A stretch of DNA of 64,000 bases from Mytilus californianus (GCF_021869535.1 NW_026262593.1:55293318-55357317); one strand, 5' to 3'; shown: positions 22,801 through 33,078, counted from the stretch's first letter. Made by a program: numbers and translations. The notes: a model not told the origin generated them from the letters alone.

Positions 22801-25800
22801 AATCAATGAAAACTGAAAAAAATAATATAGTTTTTACATGTCCTATTAAACTTGACACCAGACTCTCAATTGAAAAAAATGATAAAAAAAACAAAAACAA
22901 AAAATATATATTTAATTTAATCAACAAAATCAATATGTGCCAATAATTTCATAAATGAAGGAAACATGTCTGGATTCTTTTCCAAATCCAAATAAAGTTT
23001 GAATTTTTCAGGGAATCTACATAATTTATTTAGTTAGCAGATAATTTTTACACAGGAATTATAAATATACAGTAATTTTAGACAATTAACAATGCATTAA
23101 AAGTTAGTGACAGGCTTAGAAATCAAAGTGTTTAACATTATAAAGAGATTTTATATAAATAACACATAGCTGAGAGGGTGATAGAGCAGATTGTCAACCC
23201 GAGAAAACATTGTCAACTGAGGCGAAGCCAAGTTTGACAATATTTTTTCGAGGGGTTACAATCTGCTCTATCACCCTCTCAGCTATGTATTATTTAATTT
23301 ATTATACTGAATGTTCTGTTATTACTGTCTATTAAATTTCAAAGTAATAAACTATGACTTCTTGTACATAACAATCATCCGTATTTATTAAAACGCACAC
23401 TTGATCAAGTGTCTCTATGAAAGGTAATAGAGTATTTGCCATAGGATAGAGTAAATTGTCGCCCTCATATTAACCAATCAAAATCTGGCATATTGACATG
23501 AAGTATAATAAAAAATATTGACATACAAAATAGGTGAGAATGTTTTTCCATAAAGGGACATAACTTTTTAGATCATGAATTACAGAAAGACAAATTGTTT
23601 TTGCACTATGATATATGAAAGCCTTAGTATCAAGATTTTTTTTAAAACTGTGGATTCATTTATTTTTGTTGGTCATGTTGGTACACTTTTTTGTTGTTTA
23701 AGGAAACTTTTTATTTTTGTTGATCATGCTGCTATTTGCTATAGTGATTTTAACTTATTCAGCATACAATCCTATAGGAAATTTGTATTTTGCTGAACAC
23801 TTAAATTGAGGTTCACTTTAACCACTCAATCCAAGAAATAAGTACTTCACAATTATTGATGTATCCTCATTACTTAAAAATAAAAAGTAAAAATATAGCT
23901 GATCACAAATAATTCACAAAATTATTATTTCTTCAGCATAATCCAACATCTCCACTTAAAAATATATAGTGTAAATTATATAAGCACTGAGAATTCTCTA
24001 ATTTTATAGTGAATATTCCAGTAGAATTCTTTTTAAAATATTTGCTGTTTTTTTTAAAATATGTAACCAATGAGACCTTATCCATCCACATTCAAATGAG
24101 TTCAATCCAACATGCTTCTGCAAAAGTAACAAATAATAAAACAACAGGAACTTTGCAGGATAACATATATGGTCTCCAACCGTGCATAGAAAAGAATGTC
24201 TACAAAACAGCTCTAAATTGTCCAGAATGTAGAAAACTTTTGAATGAAACAGTGGCTATTTATACTAACTAGCAATACAGAGCAAGCAGTAACTATAATA
24301 TTGTTAAACAACTGTAAAAGAGTAAGCAGTAACTATCAGTAACTATAACATTGTTAAATAACTGTAAAAGAGCAAGCAGTAACTCTCAGTAACTATACTA
24401 TTGTTAAATAACTGTAAAAGAGCAAGCAGTAACTCTCAGTAACTATAATATTGTTAAATAACTGTAAAAGAGCAAGCAGTAACTCTCAGTAACTATAATA
24501 TTGTTAAATAACTGTAAAAGGGCAAGCAGTAACTAATATAACTTTAATATTGCTAAACAACTGAAAAAGAGCTAGCAGTAACTATCAGTAGCTATAATAT
24601 TGTTAAACAACTGTAAAAGAGCAAGCAGTAACTCTCAGTAACTATAATATTGTTAAACTGTAAAAGAGCAAGCAGTAACTATCAGTAACTATAATCTGTT
24701 AAACAACTGTAAAAGAGTAAGCAGTAACTATCAGTAACTATAATTTGTTAAACAACTGTAAAAGAGTAAGCAGTAACTATCAGTAACTATAAAATTGTTA
24801 AACAGCTGTAAAAGTGCAAGCTGTAACTATCAGTAACTATATAATATTGTTAATCAACTGTTAAAGAGCAAGCAGTAACTATCAGTAACTATAGTATTGT
24901 TAAACAACTGTAAACGAGCAAGCAGTAACTATCAGTAACTATACTATTGTTAATCAACTGTAAAAGAGCAAGCAGTAACTATAATATTGTTAAACAACTG
25001 TAAAAGAGCAAGCACTACTTAACTATCAGTAACTATAATTTGTTAAACAGCTGTAAAAGAGCAAGCAGTAACTATCAGTAAATATAATCAAGCAAATTCT
25101 ACCAATACCAACAATTCCAAAATAAATGTTTTACCTACCTTGAAAATAATTGCATCTATAACTGTGAAAGCATATTGAAATGGTTAAATAAATCAGACAC
25201 AGGTTTCTGCCATATATAGGAGATATAGAACACATAAGCACATTTATTATGCAAATAAATATAAATAGTATACACTGAAAATTTGATAATTATAATATTA
25301 GACAACAACTTCAATGTACAATTGAAAATTAAGTGACAAATTCATAGACCTGTCTCAAAAAAGCATATGTAAATAAACACCCACATGTTTATGATGTATA
25401 TATATATCTGAATACATGAGGAGGTATTTGATGAAATTGGAACTAAAAATAATTGTAAAATATATCTAAGTCAGCTTTGCCTGAGGGAACATATGTGTAA
25501 TTTTTAATCAAACAATGTCTGGCTGAGAAATAAGAATTTTAACTGACTTGATCAAACCAAATATACTGGCAAAATAGTGATCACTGACTTGATCAAACCA
25601 AATATACTGGCAAAATAGCGATCACAAGATATAATTAATACAGTTTTCTGTTTCCATTTGGTAAAAGGCCTGAAGCAAAGAACCATCTTATTTTTATATT
25701 CCTTTGAGGATGCACAATCAAATCAATGAACAAATTCTTTCTTTTCTATTTTTGAAAAGGACTTTCCTGCTTCAGTTGCCTTCCAATAAATCAAAATAAA

Positions 25801-28800
25801 GCATCAACATATATGGGAGTTTGTTAACAACAAAAAAGTAAATAAAAATTGAAATAAAAATGGTTCAATGTATGTGAACCAATAAAAGGTTGGATGTAAG
25901 TGAACCAATAAAAGGTCGGATGTACATGTATGTGAAAATAACAGGTTTCTTGCTGTATGTGAACCAATTACAAGTGTCTTGCTGTTTGTGAACCAATAAA
26001 AGGTTGGATGTATGTGAACCAATAAAAGGTTGGATGTATGGGAACCAATAAAAGGTTGGATGTATGGGAACCAATAAAAGGTTGGATGTATGTGAACCTA
26101 TAAAAAGATTGGATGCATATGAACCAATAAAGGTTTATTGATGTATCTGAACCAATAAAAGGTTGGATGTATGTGAACCAATAAAGGTTTATTAATGTAT
26201 GTGAACCAATAAAGGTTTATTAATGTATGTGAACCAATAAAAGGTTGGATGTATGTGAACCTTGATGTAAATGTATGTGGGTTCGCACCAATTTCTGGAT
26301 TCACACTTTCCTCAGTTCAACTTACTTCTTCATATTTACAATGCATTATCTGTATAGGAAGTAATGGAATATCCATGGTAGCTGTGCTTGGGCGACAAAT
26401 CAATTCACTTGTTCCCAGCTCTGGAATGTCAAGATCACATGATATCGTCTTGGCAGATATACCCAGTAAAGCTCGACTGAAATGGGAACATACTAATATC
26501 ATTAACAATGGCTTAAACTACCAGCAATTAACCTGTTTTACTGTGAATCACTCAACTCTAGCAAGATTATTTTTCAATGAATCACCATGTGTTAATTGTA
26601 CTGTAGCAAATGTGTCCTAACCCAGAGTAAACAAATATTTTATATTTCAAATGTTGTGTGTGTAAGTTTTGTTTTTTTTTAAAATGAATTTAATTTTGTT
26701 TTCTTAGTTTCTGCAATGACTCTTTTAATCTCTGGTGTTTTCTTAGAATTCTTTCTCTTTTCTGTAAACTCAAACAAGACCCTCATAATAGACAAGAAGG
26801 TTGATTGCACTTTACCCACATGTTCTTAATATTAAGTCATTGTGGCCATTGTTGTCAAAATATATAATGCACTAACTATAATATAACATTTAAACGTCCA
26901 TTTGGCCAAACCTTTTGGAATTTTGGGTCCTCAATGCTCTTTTGACTTCACACTTTATTTTGCCCTTTTTAACTTTTTTGATTCAAGTGTCTATGATGAG
27001 TCTATTGTTACAGTAGAGGAAACGAGCATCTGGCGTACAAAATTTTAATCTTGGTATCAACGATGATTTTATCTAGAAATCCTAAAGAAGAATCCTGTGA
27101 TGTTTTGGTTTCAATTGGTACTATAGTTTAGGGTGAGATCTTTGAAAGAGTTCGAAAGGATGACAGATAATTGACTCCAAGTGATTGCAATATTAGCTCA
27201 TATGGTCCTTAAAGGTCCAGATCAGCTAAGAACAAGCAAATCACCGTGTTCATACTGTATGTAAATTTATACCAGGCCACCCTTAACTAATTCTTTGTTT
27301 GATGTTGCCTACCCATGCCTTGTAGGGTTAGGTACAAAATGTAGGTAGGTAGGGATATTATTTTATTTTATTTTTGGCCTACAACATCAGTTACAGGTTT
27401 AGACAAGAAAACAACATTAGAGCACGAAAAAAACTTCAAAAAAAAAGAAGATTTTTGTCATAGATTTTTTAGGGTAGGCTGCTTTTTAGGTCACCAGGGT
27501 GGGTAGGCAACATCAAACAATTTTAATTTTATTTTTGACCCCATGATTTGTACTTGTTGTTTACCTGCCAGCTGCACTAATATCTGTATATCCTAAAAAA
27601 ACTTTCTTCTTTAAATACAGCCCTTCTCTATCTGGTACGATCTGGGAGAATTTTGTCTTTGAAAAATCATCATTCCTTAAAGATCTGTAGAAAGCCCTAC
27701 GACTAAACAGAAACAAAAGAATGAATATGCTGTCAAAATTTTTTCATTCTAATTTTTTAGCACATAAGTTTAGTTAGCTCATTTCACTAGAAATTTTCTG
27801 TTATGGGTAGCAATCTGTCATGAAATAGAAGTTCCTTTATAATATAAGTTCCATGTGGAAGAAATATTCTGGAATATTATTTCCTTTAGAATTAATATTA
27901 CAGTATTTGTTTCTAATGGAATAAAGGGTATAAAATATTTTTTCCAACAGGAACAGATATTATGACATTGGTTATAATAAAGTTTCCAAAGGAACTTCTG
28001 TTATGCCGAACAAATTTACATTGACAAATGTCTAAGTTAAGTGGAGGTCCTGTACAGGGATACCATGAGAATCCAAAAACAACCAAAACAAGCTCCAAAC
28101 CTGAAAATAATATTTTAAGTGGTCTTATATAGTAAATTATGAAAAAAAGACAATAATATTGTGATGCATGTCAATTTTACTTAAATTCTAACTTCAGAAA
28201 TATGTTTTTTATGATTTGTATTGAACAATCTTAAGTTGTTTTTTATGAATGAGTTACATTGGTTGACCCGAGGTAAATCTGTGTAAACAATGTCATCCAA
28301 CAATTAGTGTTTACTGCAACGTAATCATCATGATCATGGTACATGTAATAACATAAGCATTGTGACAAAGAAAATTTATGGAAAAGTGCATGAATTCAAA
28401 AGTTGTCTATAAAAATATAGCGGACATATTTTGATTTATACTCCAATTCATTTTTATTCAGAAGACAAAGCATTGCCTAACAAATTTGTCACAATTTGAT
28501 GTTAATGCATTGCTTGACCTTTTTATATTCAGCCAGAGCTCAGAAATAAACAAGCGTTTTTTTTGTTTTTGACTTACAGAAGTCAAAAAATGTATTTATT
28601 ATAAAAATGTGTTTTCATTTTCAGACTTATTAAAGTCAGAAAATAACAGACTTGTTTAGGTCTATTTATGTTTATGAAAAGACTTAATTTTAATTTGTGG
28701 CTGAAGTGCACCACCTATGACATCATAAACCTGTCTGAGAGTTCACAAGGACCTGAGCTACCTATTTAATCATCTAATTGAACATTTTTACTTAACATAA

Positions 28801-31620
28801 GATTATTTTCCTCATTTTCTGTGGTTATAGACATGTTAGATGGTTGCATTGTAAAGTAAATAAACATTTATCTCCGTCTTTTTAGGCTCTCAGATGCATA
28901 TTTTTCTTTAGAAGACAAAGCCTTGTCTTTCAATGTTGTCATAATTTCATGTAGATGCATGACCTTTTTATAAATATGCTTGGGTCTTGAAGTTGACCAA
29001 TTTTGGTAACTTATTTTTATCAACTTGTAGGAGTCAATATTTGCAACTTCAATTCAGGTCAAATATTTCTTGCTCAACACTAATTGACTTATTGAAGTCA
29101 TAATTTGTCTTAAATTAAACATGTTATGGGAGACAAATCTTGAAACCTACAAATTTAGACCTCTACGAGTCAAAAGCAGACTTAAACTTATTTATGTCTG
29201 AGCTCTGACTGATATTTGTTCATTTGTCTTGAAGCAGGCAAATTTTTGTAAATTTTCAACTTGATGAAGTCAATATTCACAACATTTTGATCGTGGTCAA
29301 AATATATTTGCGTCCCAATAATTGACTTATTTTTGTGTGAGCTCAGCTAGACTGATTGCGTAAGTCAATAAATCATTTGTTCCACTTACTAAATCTTTTT
29401 CATAGTATTTGAATTTAAAATTTTATTTTTAACTTGTTTAATATAAATTTTCATTAGCATTTGCTGAAAAGTAATTGAATAGTGCAATTAATTTTCTGTC
29501 TTGATCAATGTTTTCTCCTGTCAGGTGTGTCCATCTACCTGTACAAGTGATTAGCCATCATAACCCTGATATCTCTCAGGTCTTTCAGTAACATGCAATT
29601 GACACAGGCACTTACATGTATCTCTGAAAAAAGGGCTGTGAGAAGACGAAATAATTACGTTTGACATTCTTGGAAGGCATGCTATGAATGATTCTGACAT
29701 CAAAGGTAGATGTGTCATACACCATTGTGTAGATAAATCAATGTAGATTTACAGCATAACAAGTTTTATTGGGGTAGACAACCGTGGATTTGAAATATAA
29801 CAAAAGTTCACCACCAATTGCCATCTTTCAAAAATGCAAGTTAAGTACCTTGTGTTATATTATATATAAAGGTATATAGGGGGAAAAAATTCAGACACGT
29901 GCCTGTGGCAATAGATAGATTATAACTGCTAACAAACACAAATGGCGTTGGCTAGTGAAAAGAAAATAAATTTTTGAATACACGTTTCAATCATTGCACA
30001 GTTATGAAACGATGGCACAGATCATTTGATGATCCCAAAAGACAATTTAACAATCGCCGCATCCCATCATAAATTGTCACGGAGAAAAATCAACACACGA
30101 AATATGTTTTAATTTTCAATGGCACCTGTATCTTATTTTGAAACAGCACAATTTGGATGGCGCCACAACTTTATTTTAACACTAACAGTTGTAAGATGGG
30201 ATCTCCTGTAGTTGGTGATCGCAAAACTGGTATACCAGTATTGTGCACAATACTGGTATAAAAAATGTGTACCAGTATTGTATTCCAGTATTGTACCAGT
30301 ATTGTGTTTTTTTTAAATAAACAATACATACATGACATATAGGTAATTAATCTTTTATTAAAGGTGTCACATAATGCAATTAACATACATGTATATGTCA
30401 TAATAATGACATGACAATTCTATAAGACATTTGAATGATTAGACATATAGATAGTCAGGCACTAAATGATAATAATAAATTTAAGGATAATAAATACTGA
30501 TATGAAATGTACCTTTTTAGCACTAATTATAAAATAAAAGCATGATATGTAACAAATGATAAATGTTGATGTGCTAATGCCATAGGATGGTGGCAACATC
30601 TTTTGCTCGTGTGGTACTAGTGAATGTACCATTTGATATATCTGCTACGTATTGTGTGGCCCATGGCCTCATCTGCTTCTCCCTTAGCCATACAGAATGC
30701 CAATTTCTTGTTCCTTGTGACCTCATTTTTCTTTATATTTTCTTTGTAAATAGCTAGATTCTGTGATTGGGGTTATAGGTCTTGTTGTGAAACATATGTT
30801 TGCCTGATCTAATTCTTCAGTCGACCAGTTCTTGAAGTACATGTAGTTGCTGTTTGTGTCTGATAACTATTCAAAATCTTAGTAAATGAAGATAGCATGA
30901 ATATTATATTCTTATACAATTATTTTATATAATTAACAATTGTTTGAATAATATGAGTTAATAACAATAATCTTTTGTTTATTTGTATCTGTTTGATGTT
31001 AATTATGGCTTATGAGGATCATGATTATGTTAACTAGTTGTTGAGTTACTTAATTAATAATTCAATTATCTTCTATAATCGTTTTGAGTTCATTTAACCC
31101 CCCTTTGAACTTCAATATCTAATTTTACTTAAAAATACACAAGATATTGTCTACAATACTGGTATATCAGTAATGTACCAGTATTGTTGTTTTAAAACAA
31201 AAGTTACAATACTGGTACAAAATTTGTATATATATATAGATATAAGAAGATGTGGTATGAATGCCAATGAGACAACTCTCCATCCTCCATCCAAGTCAAA
31301 ATTTATAAAAGTAAACCATTATATACCAGTATTGCGATCACCAACTACAGGAGATCCGTACGGGATGTCAACTGACTCTTAACGGATTACAATACCCATG
31401 TAGAATGCTGAGCAACAAGAACACCACCAAAAACAAACGGGAAAAGGGGGGGGGGGGGGACTTGCAGACTTTTTGAAATTTGGACAAAAACACTTGACCT
31501 GAAATCTTGATGAAATATTTTCGATTTTTCAAGCTTCAATTCAAATATTGTGTCAGGATCCCAGACTAAAAAACACTTGTCCTCGTTATCGCTATTATTA
31601 TGTGGGAGCAAATTAAGCAT
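16741..31620 (-). CDS. 8-exon gene, possible proteasome assembly chaperone 1 (PSMG1)-like
   Basis: Assembled on - from exons 31620-31499, 27684-27565, 26476-26326, 22812-22727, 21253-21156, 19286-19210, 18343-18257 and 16824-16741. Every intron is GT-AG and the phases fit at all seven junctions, giving about 274 residues ending in a stop. I do not firmly recognise the protein. From residue ~130 on, the pattern is strand (FSLIVINTSL), helix (CHLVADKIVNLCSE), strand (IERLVVLTTLKL), then NTKVHDAFLNVLIQ, then a short strand after GIP, then a helix (LQAIREFHQF). This matches the order in PSMG1, including VHD...VL...IP, and PSMG1 is about 288 residues long. PSMG1 helps build the 20S proteasome alpha ring in cytosol and nucleus. 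The N-terminal half (FLVWDPDTIFEL) shows no clear match. No transmembrane segment or signal peptide is evident. ATG 31618-31620 is the first in the open frame. A longer exon 2 (acceptor after 27702) would add six residues. Confidence 0.72.
16825..18256 (-). other. Intron 7 of the minus-strand gene, with an R3 repeat
   Basis: No exon seen. It holds an R3 repeat at 17215-17405 (GATACCAAAGGGACATTCAA, then GGGGTGATCTCAGGTGC) whose relative is at 21370-21520, and a SINE-like tail near 17130-17160 (AACACCAACAATCAAT). Confidence 0.55.
18257..18343 (-). CDS. Exon 7 of the minus-strand gene
   Basis: 29 whole codons, LQGIPCNIMTAPGHSAFSS onward, donor CAG/gtaatg. Phase 0 on both sides. Confidence 0.75.
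18948..19185 (+). mobile_element. tRNA-derived SINE
   Basis: It opens with a tRNA-like head (GTGGCTGAGTGGTTG-like A-box region, and a degenerate B box near 19012). It continues with GGTACTCCGCCTTCCTCC, a phrase of conserved-core SINEs, and ends AACACCAACAATCAATCAAT. The 58788-58985 copy shares head, core and tail. It sits in intron 6 of the minus-strand gene, antisense to it. Confidence 0.68.
19210..19286 (-). CDS. Exon 6 of the minus-strand gene
   Basis: TTSPSLPDNTKVHDAFLNVL then IQMVQ. Acceptor TTTTTTGCAG, donor CAG/gtatgt. Confidence 0.75.
20430..20733 (+). mobile_element. Hairpin-terminus element (GTGGGGCATAAAA family)
   Basis: The left end has GGATGCCCCACTTGC. The right end is a hairpin with arms TGCCCC and GGGGCA (20699-20724) followed by TAAAAA. 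ACAGACGGACGGACAAACGG precedes the hairpin. A 20-bp direct duplication (AACCTGAAGCG units) lies at 20618-20658. Non-coding. Confidence 0.6.
20925..21140. mobile_element. MITE of the AGGGTCTGGATGGGG family, adjoining exon 5
   Basis: GAGTCTGGTAGGGGTTAACA at the left and AAGACCCCCACCAACC at the right, with ATAAAGAATAGAGAATAATG units and an A-run between them. It ends about 15 bp from exon 5 of the minus-strand gene. Confidence 0.65.
21156..21253 (-). CDS. Exon 5 of the minus-strand gene
   Basis: IERLVVLTTLKL through ENSFNTRS, donor TT/gtaagt. On the low-coordinate side a MITE ends about 15 bp past this donor. Confidence 0.72.
21370..21520 (+). repeat. R3 repeat fragment
   Basis: Shares GGGGTGATAACAGCTGCT and CCACATGTGGGACCC-type phrases with the 17215-17405 copy. 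Confidence 0.55.
21725..22055 (-). repeat. R1, long copy in reverse orientation
   Basis: On - it reads AAGAAGATGTGGTATGAGTG, then the R1 body, then CTATATAGGGCCCCAAAAT and the CTGACTTAGGACAGGTG tail. It shows that the R1 head and the GGTTAAACATGTTT-type tail seen elsewhere belong to one element of about 330 bp. Confidence 0.7.
22727..22812 (-). CDS. Exon 4 of the minus-strand gene
   Basis: 28 codons plus AG, FSLIVINTSLPPSK to NLCSE. Poly-T acceptor, donor AAG/gtatga. Confidence 0.75.
23164..23287. repeat. 124-bp foldback with 31-bp perfect arms
   Basis: The outer arms 23164-23194 and 23257-23287 are exact complements (ACATAGCTGAGAGGGTG... outward). Inside, ACCCGAGAAAA and TTTTTTCGAGGGGT extend the pairing imperfectly. 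The central part has no ORF. It is probably a foldback or MITE-type element. Confidence 0.85.
24276..25090. repeat. ~50-bp minisatellite, about 16 units
   Basis: Units contain GAGCAAGCAGTAACTATCAG and TATTGTTAAACAACTGTAAA with a sub-repeat (GTAACTxTCA/GTAACTATAA). Lengths vary from 30 to 54 bp because of internal deletions, so it is an ageing array. Intronic. Confidence 0.88.
25546..25626. repeat. 41-bp direct duplication
   Basis: CTGACTTGATCAAACCAAAT and the 21 bases after it occur twice back to back, with a single difference near the end (GTGATCA versus GCGATCA). Confidence 0.8.
25865..26270. repeat. 26-bp minisatellite, about 15 units
   Basis: Units of GTGAACCAATAAAAGGTTGG plus ATGTAT, with deleted and expanded variants (some carry GGTTTATTGATG). 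It lies about 55 bp past the exon 3 donor of the minus-strand gene. Confidence 0.88.
26326..26476 (-). CDS. Exon 3 of the minus-strand gene
   Basis: Acceptor CCCATTTCAG, donor GAA/gtaagt. 50 codons with DLDIPELGTSELICRPS and MHCKYEE. Ends in phase 0. Confidence 0.75.
26890..27070 (+). repeat. Common bivalve repeat with a degenerate hammerhead-like motif
   Basis: It contains TTTTGGAATTTTGGGTCCTC and ends near TGGTATCAACGATGATTTT. At 26992-27040 the order TATGATGAGTC ... GAGGAAAC ... GCATCTGGCG resembles a hammerhead core (GATGA, stem II, GAAAC, short stem III, cleavage triplet), but the first core base is not C and stem II is mispaired. It is most likely a decayed copy of a ribozyme-bearing repeat. 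Confidence 0.45.
27295..27520. mobile_element. 226-bp MITE with 21-bp TIRs
   Basis: TTGTTTGATGTTGCCTACCC at 27295 and its complement ending at 27520 bound a non-coding A/T-rich body. It lies 45 bp past the exon 2 donor of the minus-strand gene. Confidence 0.75.
27565..27684 (-). CDS. Exon 2 of the minus-strand gene
   Basis: Reads SLRNDDFSKTKFSQ through GYTDISAAG; donor CAG/gtaaac. It joins exon 1 as AG+A and exon 3 as AG+T. A second acceptor 18 bp upstream (27702) keeps the frame and would add RRAFYR-type residues. Confidence 0.7.
28534..29345. repeat. Element with inverted ends and repeated GACTT/AAGTC palindromes
   Basis: CAGAGCTCAGAAATAAACAAG-like left end (28534) and a complementary right end near 29184-29207. 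Between them are at least six short inverted repeats such as TTTTGACTTACAGAAGTC and GACTTATTGAAGTC. A further half unit continues to 29345. A half copy recurs at 45172-45240. Confidence 0.6.
30199..31357. mobile_element. 1.16-kb element with perfect 25-bp TIRs
   Basis: 30199-30223 and 31333-31357 are exact inverted copies (GGATCTCCTGTAGTTGG...). Subterminal CAATACTGGTA/TACCAGTATTG units repeat on both sides. An R1 copy (31238-31322) is embedded. A short decayed reading frame on - lies near 30600-30760. It looks like a DNA transposon remnant, superfamily unknown. Confidence 0.7.
30600..30765 (-). pseudogene. Decayed ORF inside the TIR element, unrecognised
   Basis: On - one frame reads KKNEVTRNKKLAFCMAKGEA then DEAMGHTIRSRYIKWYIH before a stop. 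A frame just upstream reads STEELDQANICFTTRPI. The composition is protein-like and the piece lies inside inverted repeats, so it may be a relic of an element-encoded protein. No family assigned. Confidence 0.3.
31499..31620 (-). CDS. Exon 1 of the minus-strand gene
   Basis: 40 codons plus two bases, from the ATG through FLVWDPDTIFEL to HQDF. The donor is CAG/gtcaag. On the minus strand a CCAAT motif lies about 95 bp upstream of the ATG (31712-31718). Confidence 0.65.
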
Positions 31621-32185
31621 CCGAACCTTAAAATTGAGCTGTCCATTGCCATGTGTTGATTGTTTTCATTTGTAGCAGACTACAAATTATTTACGTTTGT
31701 TATTTACAATCTGATTGGCCAAATTCTCTTCAAATCTAAACACAAAACAAAGCACAGAGAGACTCGTCGCATTTACGGACCTTTAGTGATTTCCTTTAAA
31801 TTTTAATTTGACACATGCATGATTTAGAAAAATGTCAATAAGTTTTTGTTCTTACCATTTTATTTGTTTAAAACATAATTTCTATTTGAAAAAAATATCA
31901 AAAATTACATTTTTTTTTTATATCGACTGGGGTCTTCTACAAGTTAGAAACCAGTCTTATTTGTTACGCGAAGCATGATTGGGTTATAATTACACACCTA
32001 CAAACTTGGCGTAATGATTTCGTTAAATATGCAGTCTTTTTTTCTCTCAATAAAACAACACTTCAAATGAAGAATGATTCAACGTATGATAAAAAAAAAC
32101 ACAAAATTAACGATTTAATACTTTTTATTGAACAACTTATACATACCGCATTTTAAAATACTATGATAAGAACTATATTATTGTA
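31621..32185. promoter_or_regulatory. Candidate 5' region of the minus-strand gene
   Basis: The 565 bp upstream of the minus-strand ATG hold ATTGG (31714-31718; CCAAT on -). On the + side a frame starting at 32186 is followed by a good donor. No TATA box is clear. Bidirectional activity is inference from layout only. Confidence 0.35.
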
Positions 32186-32333
32186 ATGTTTGAACGCGGA
32201 TCAAGATTGTCGAAACAGTTGTTTGGCATTGACCCTGACTTCACATTTATATTTTGTGCTGCGGAAAACGTTACCAAGAAAAAATTGGCAGAATGTTATT
32301 CAAGACGCGAATCATATTTTCAAGCGTTAAAAG
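32186..32333 (+). CDS. Possible first exon of a plus-strand transcript (uncertain)
   Basis: From ATG 32186 a frame reads MFERGSRLSKQLFGIDPDF onward for 49 codons and reaches a good donor, AAAAG/gtaagc, at about 32333. It lies upstream of ALDH4A1. It cannot be joined directly to the first certain ALDH4A1 exon: it leaves one base over and that exon needs two. It also does not look like a mitochondrial targeting peptide. It may belong to another transcript or be chance. Confidence 0.22.
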
Positions 32334-33078
32334 GTAAGCAACTTTACAAAATGTTGACAATTCGCATATACCAGACAACAGTTTGCAAAAGCCAGAAAAG
32401 GGGGGAGGGGACATCCAAAATCCCCATGTGTCTAATCAGCTGGAATGGAATATTTCCAAAATATTCAAAAGTTTTGTTTTCTAACTCTTCCTTACACCTA
32501 CAGATAATTTTAAAAGGAATTCTTTCCTCAAATTTTTTTTTTATGTTGGAATTAACATCTTTCCTCAAAAATTATTTTTTATGTTGGAATTAAGTTTTTT
32601 CTTAGGCACTAAAATAATAAATCAGGCTAAATGATTACCACAAAAAGTAACAAGAAATAGTAAACATTAATTCTGAGACTAGTTGTTGAATCGTATTTTC
32701 GGACCATGGACCAGATTGCATACAGTGTATATACCAAGATTGCAGGTAACCAATAATATATTGTTACATTAATTGTACCTGCACTGCTGCAGTAATTGTT
32801 ACCCACAAAATATTTTCAAATGGACTCTGATCGAAAAAAATGTTTGATGTGTGAGCAATTTATGAAATAAGTTTAAACAATTTAATCATAATGTAAAAAT
32901 TTAAAAACATAAACATAGCTAAACTTTCAAATGTATTGACCAATATGACGTTCACGGGATCGTTAAAACAACTCACTACAGAGGTCTTTCAAATGTACAT
33001 ACTGGATGTGCATGAAGTGCCACCAAAATAAAAAGCTAAAATGATTCTTAATATGTCTATATGTGTTTTTGATTTATC
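32334..33078 (+). other. Spacer, nothing recognised
   Basis: AT-rich, with a short duplicated phrase near 32525-32592 (TTTTTTATGTTGGAATTAA). No gene seen. Confidence 0.4.

Larger units (their letters stand above)
22813..26325 (-). other. Intron 3 of the minus-strand gene, rich in tandem repeats
   Basis: Contains a foldback (23164-23287), a 50-bp minisatellite (24276-25090), a 41-bp direct duplication (25546-25626) and a 26-bp minisatellite (25865-26270). Short frames at 23575-23796 and 24009-24272 have no supported identity. Confidence 0.55.
27685..31498 (-). other. Intron 1 of the minus-strand gene
   Basis: A 3.8-kb intron with a palindrome-rich array (28534-29345) and a 1.16-kb TIR element (30199-31357). 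A frame at 27913-28098 has an acceptor-like TTTTCAG upstream but no usable donor in phase, so it was not used as an exon. Confidence 0.5.

Noticed and set aside
24009-24272. 87-codon frame with paired cysteines (NCPECRKLL)
   Set aside because: Intronic and antisense to the host gene, with no splice context and no recognised family. The CxxC pair alone is not enough.
25136-25165. A 23-bp microexon-like block (TTTCACAG ... CAAG/gtaggt) on the minus strand
   Set aside because: It would break phase between exon 3 and exon 4, which already fit at phase 0.
26249-26620. 123-codon plus-strand frame
   Set aside because: It is the antisense shadow of exon 3 of the minus-strand gene and starts in a minisatellite.
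27913-28098. Minus-strand frame with an acceptor-like upstream sequence, as an exon of the 8-exon gene
   Set aside because: No donor in a phase compatible with either neighbour. Exon 1 and exon 2 already join perfectly without it.
32706-32745. Short ATG exon (MDQIAYSVYTKIA) with donor CAG/gtaacc as the ALDH4A1 first exon
   Set aside because: It leaves one base over where two are needed, and it does not resemble a targeting peptide.
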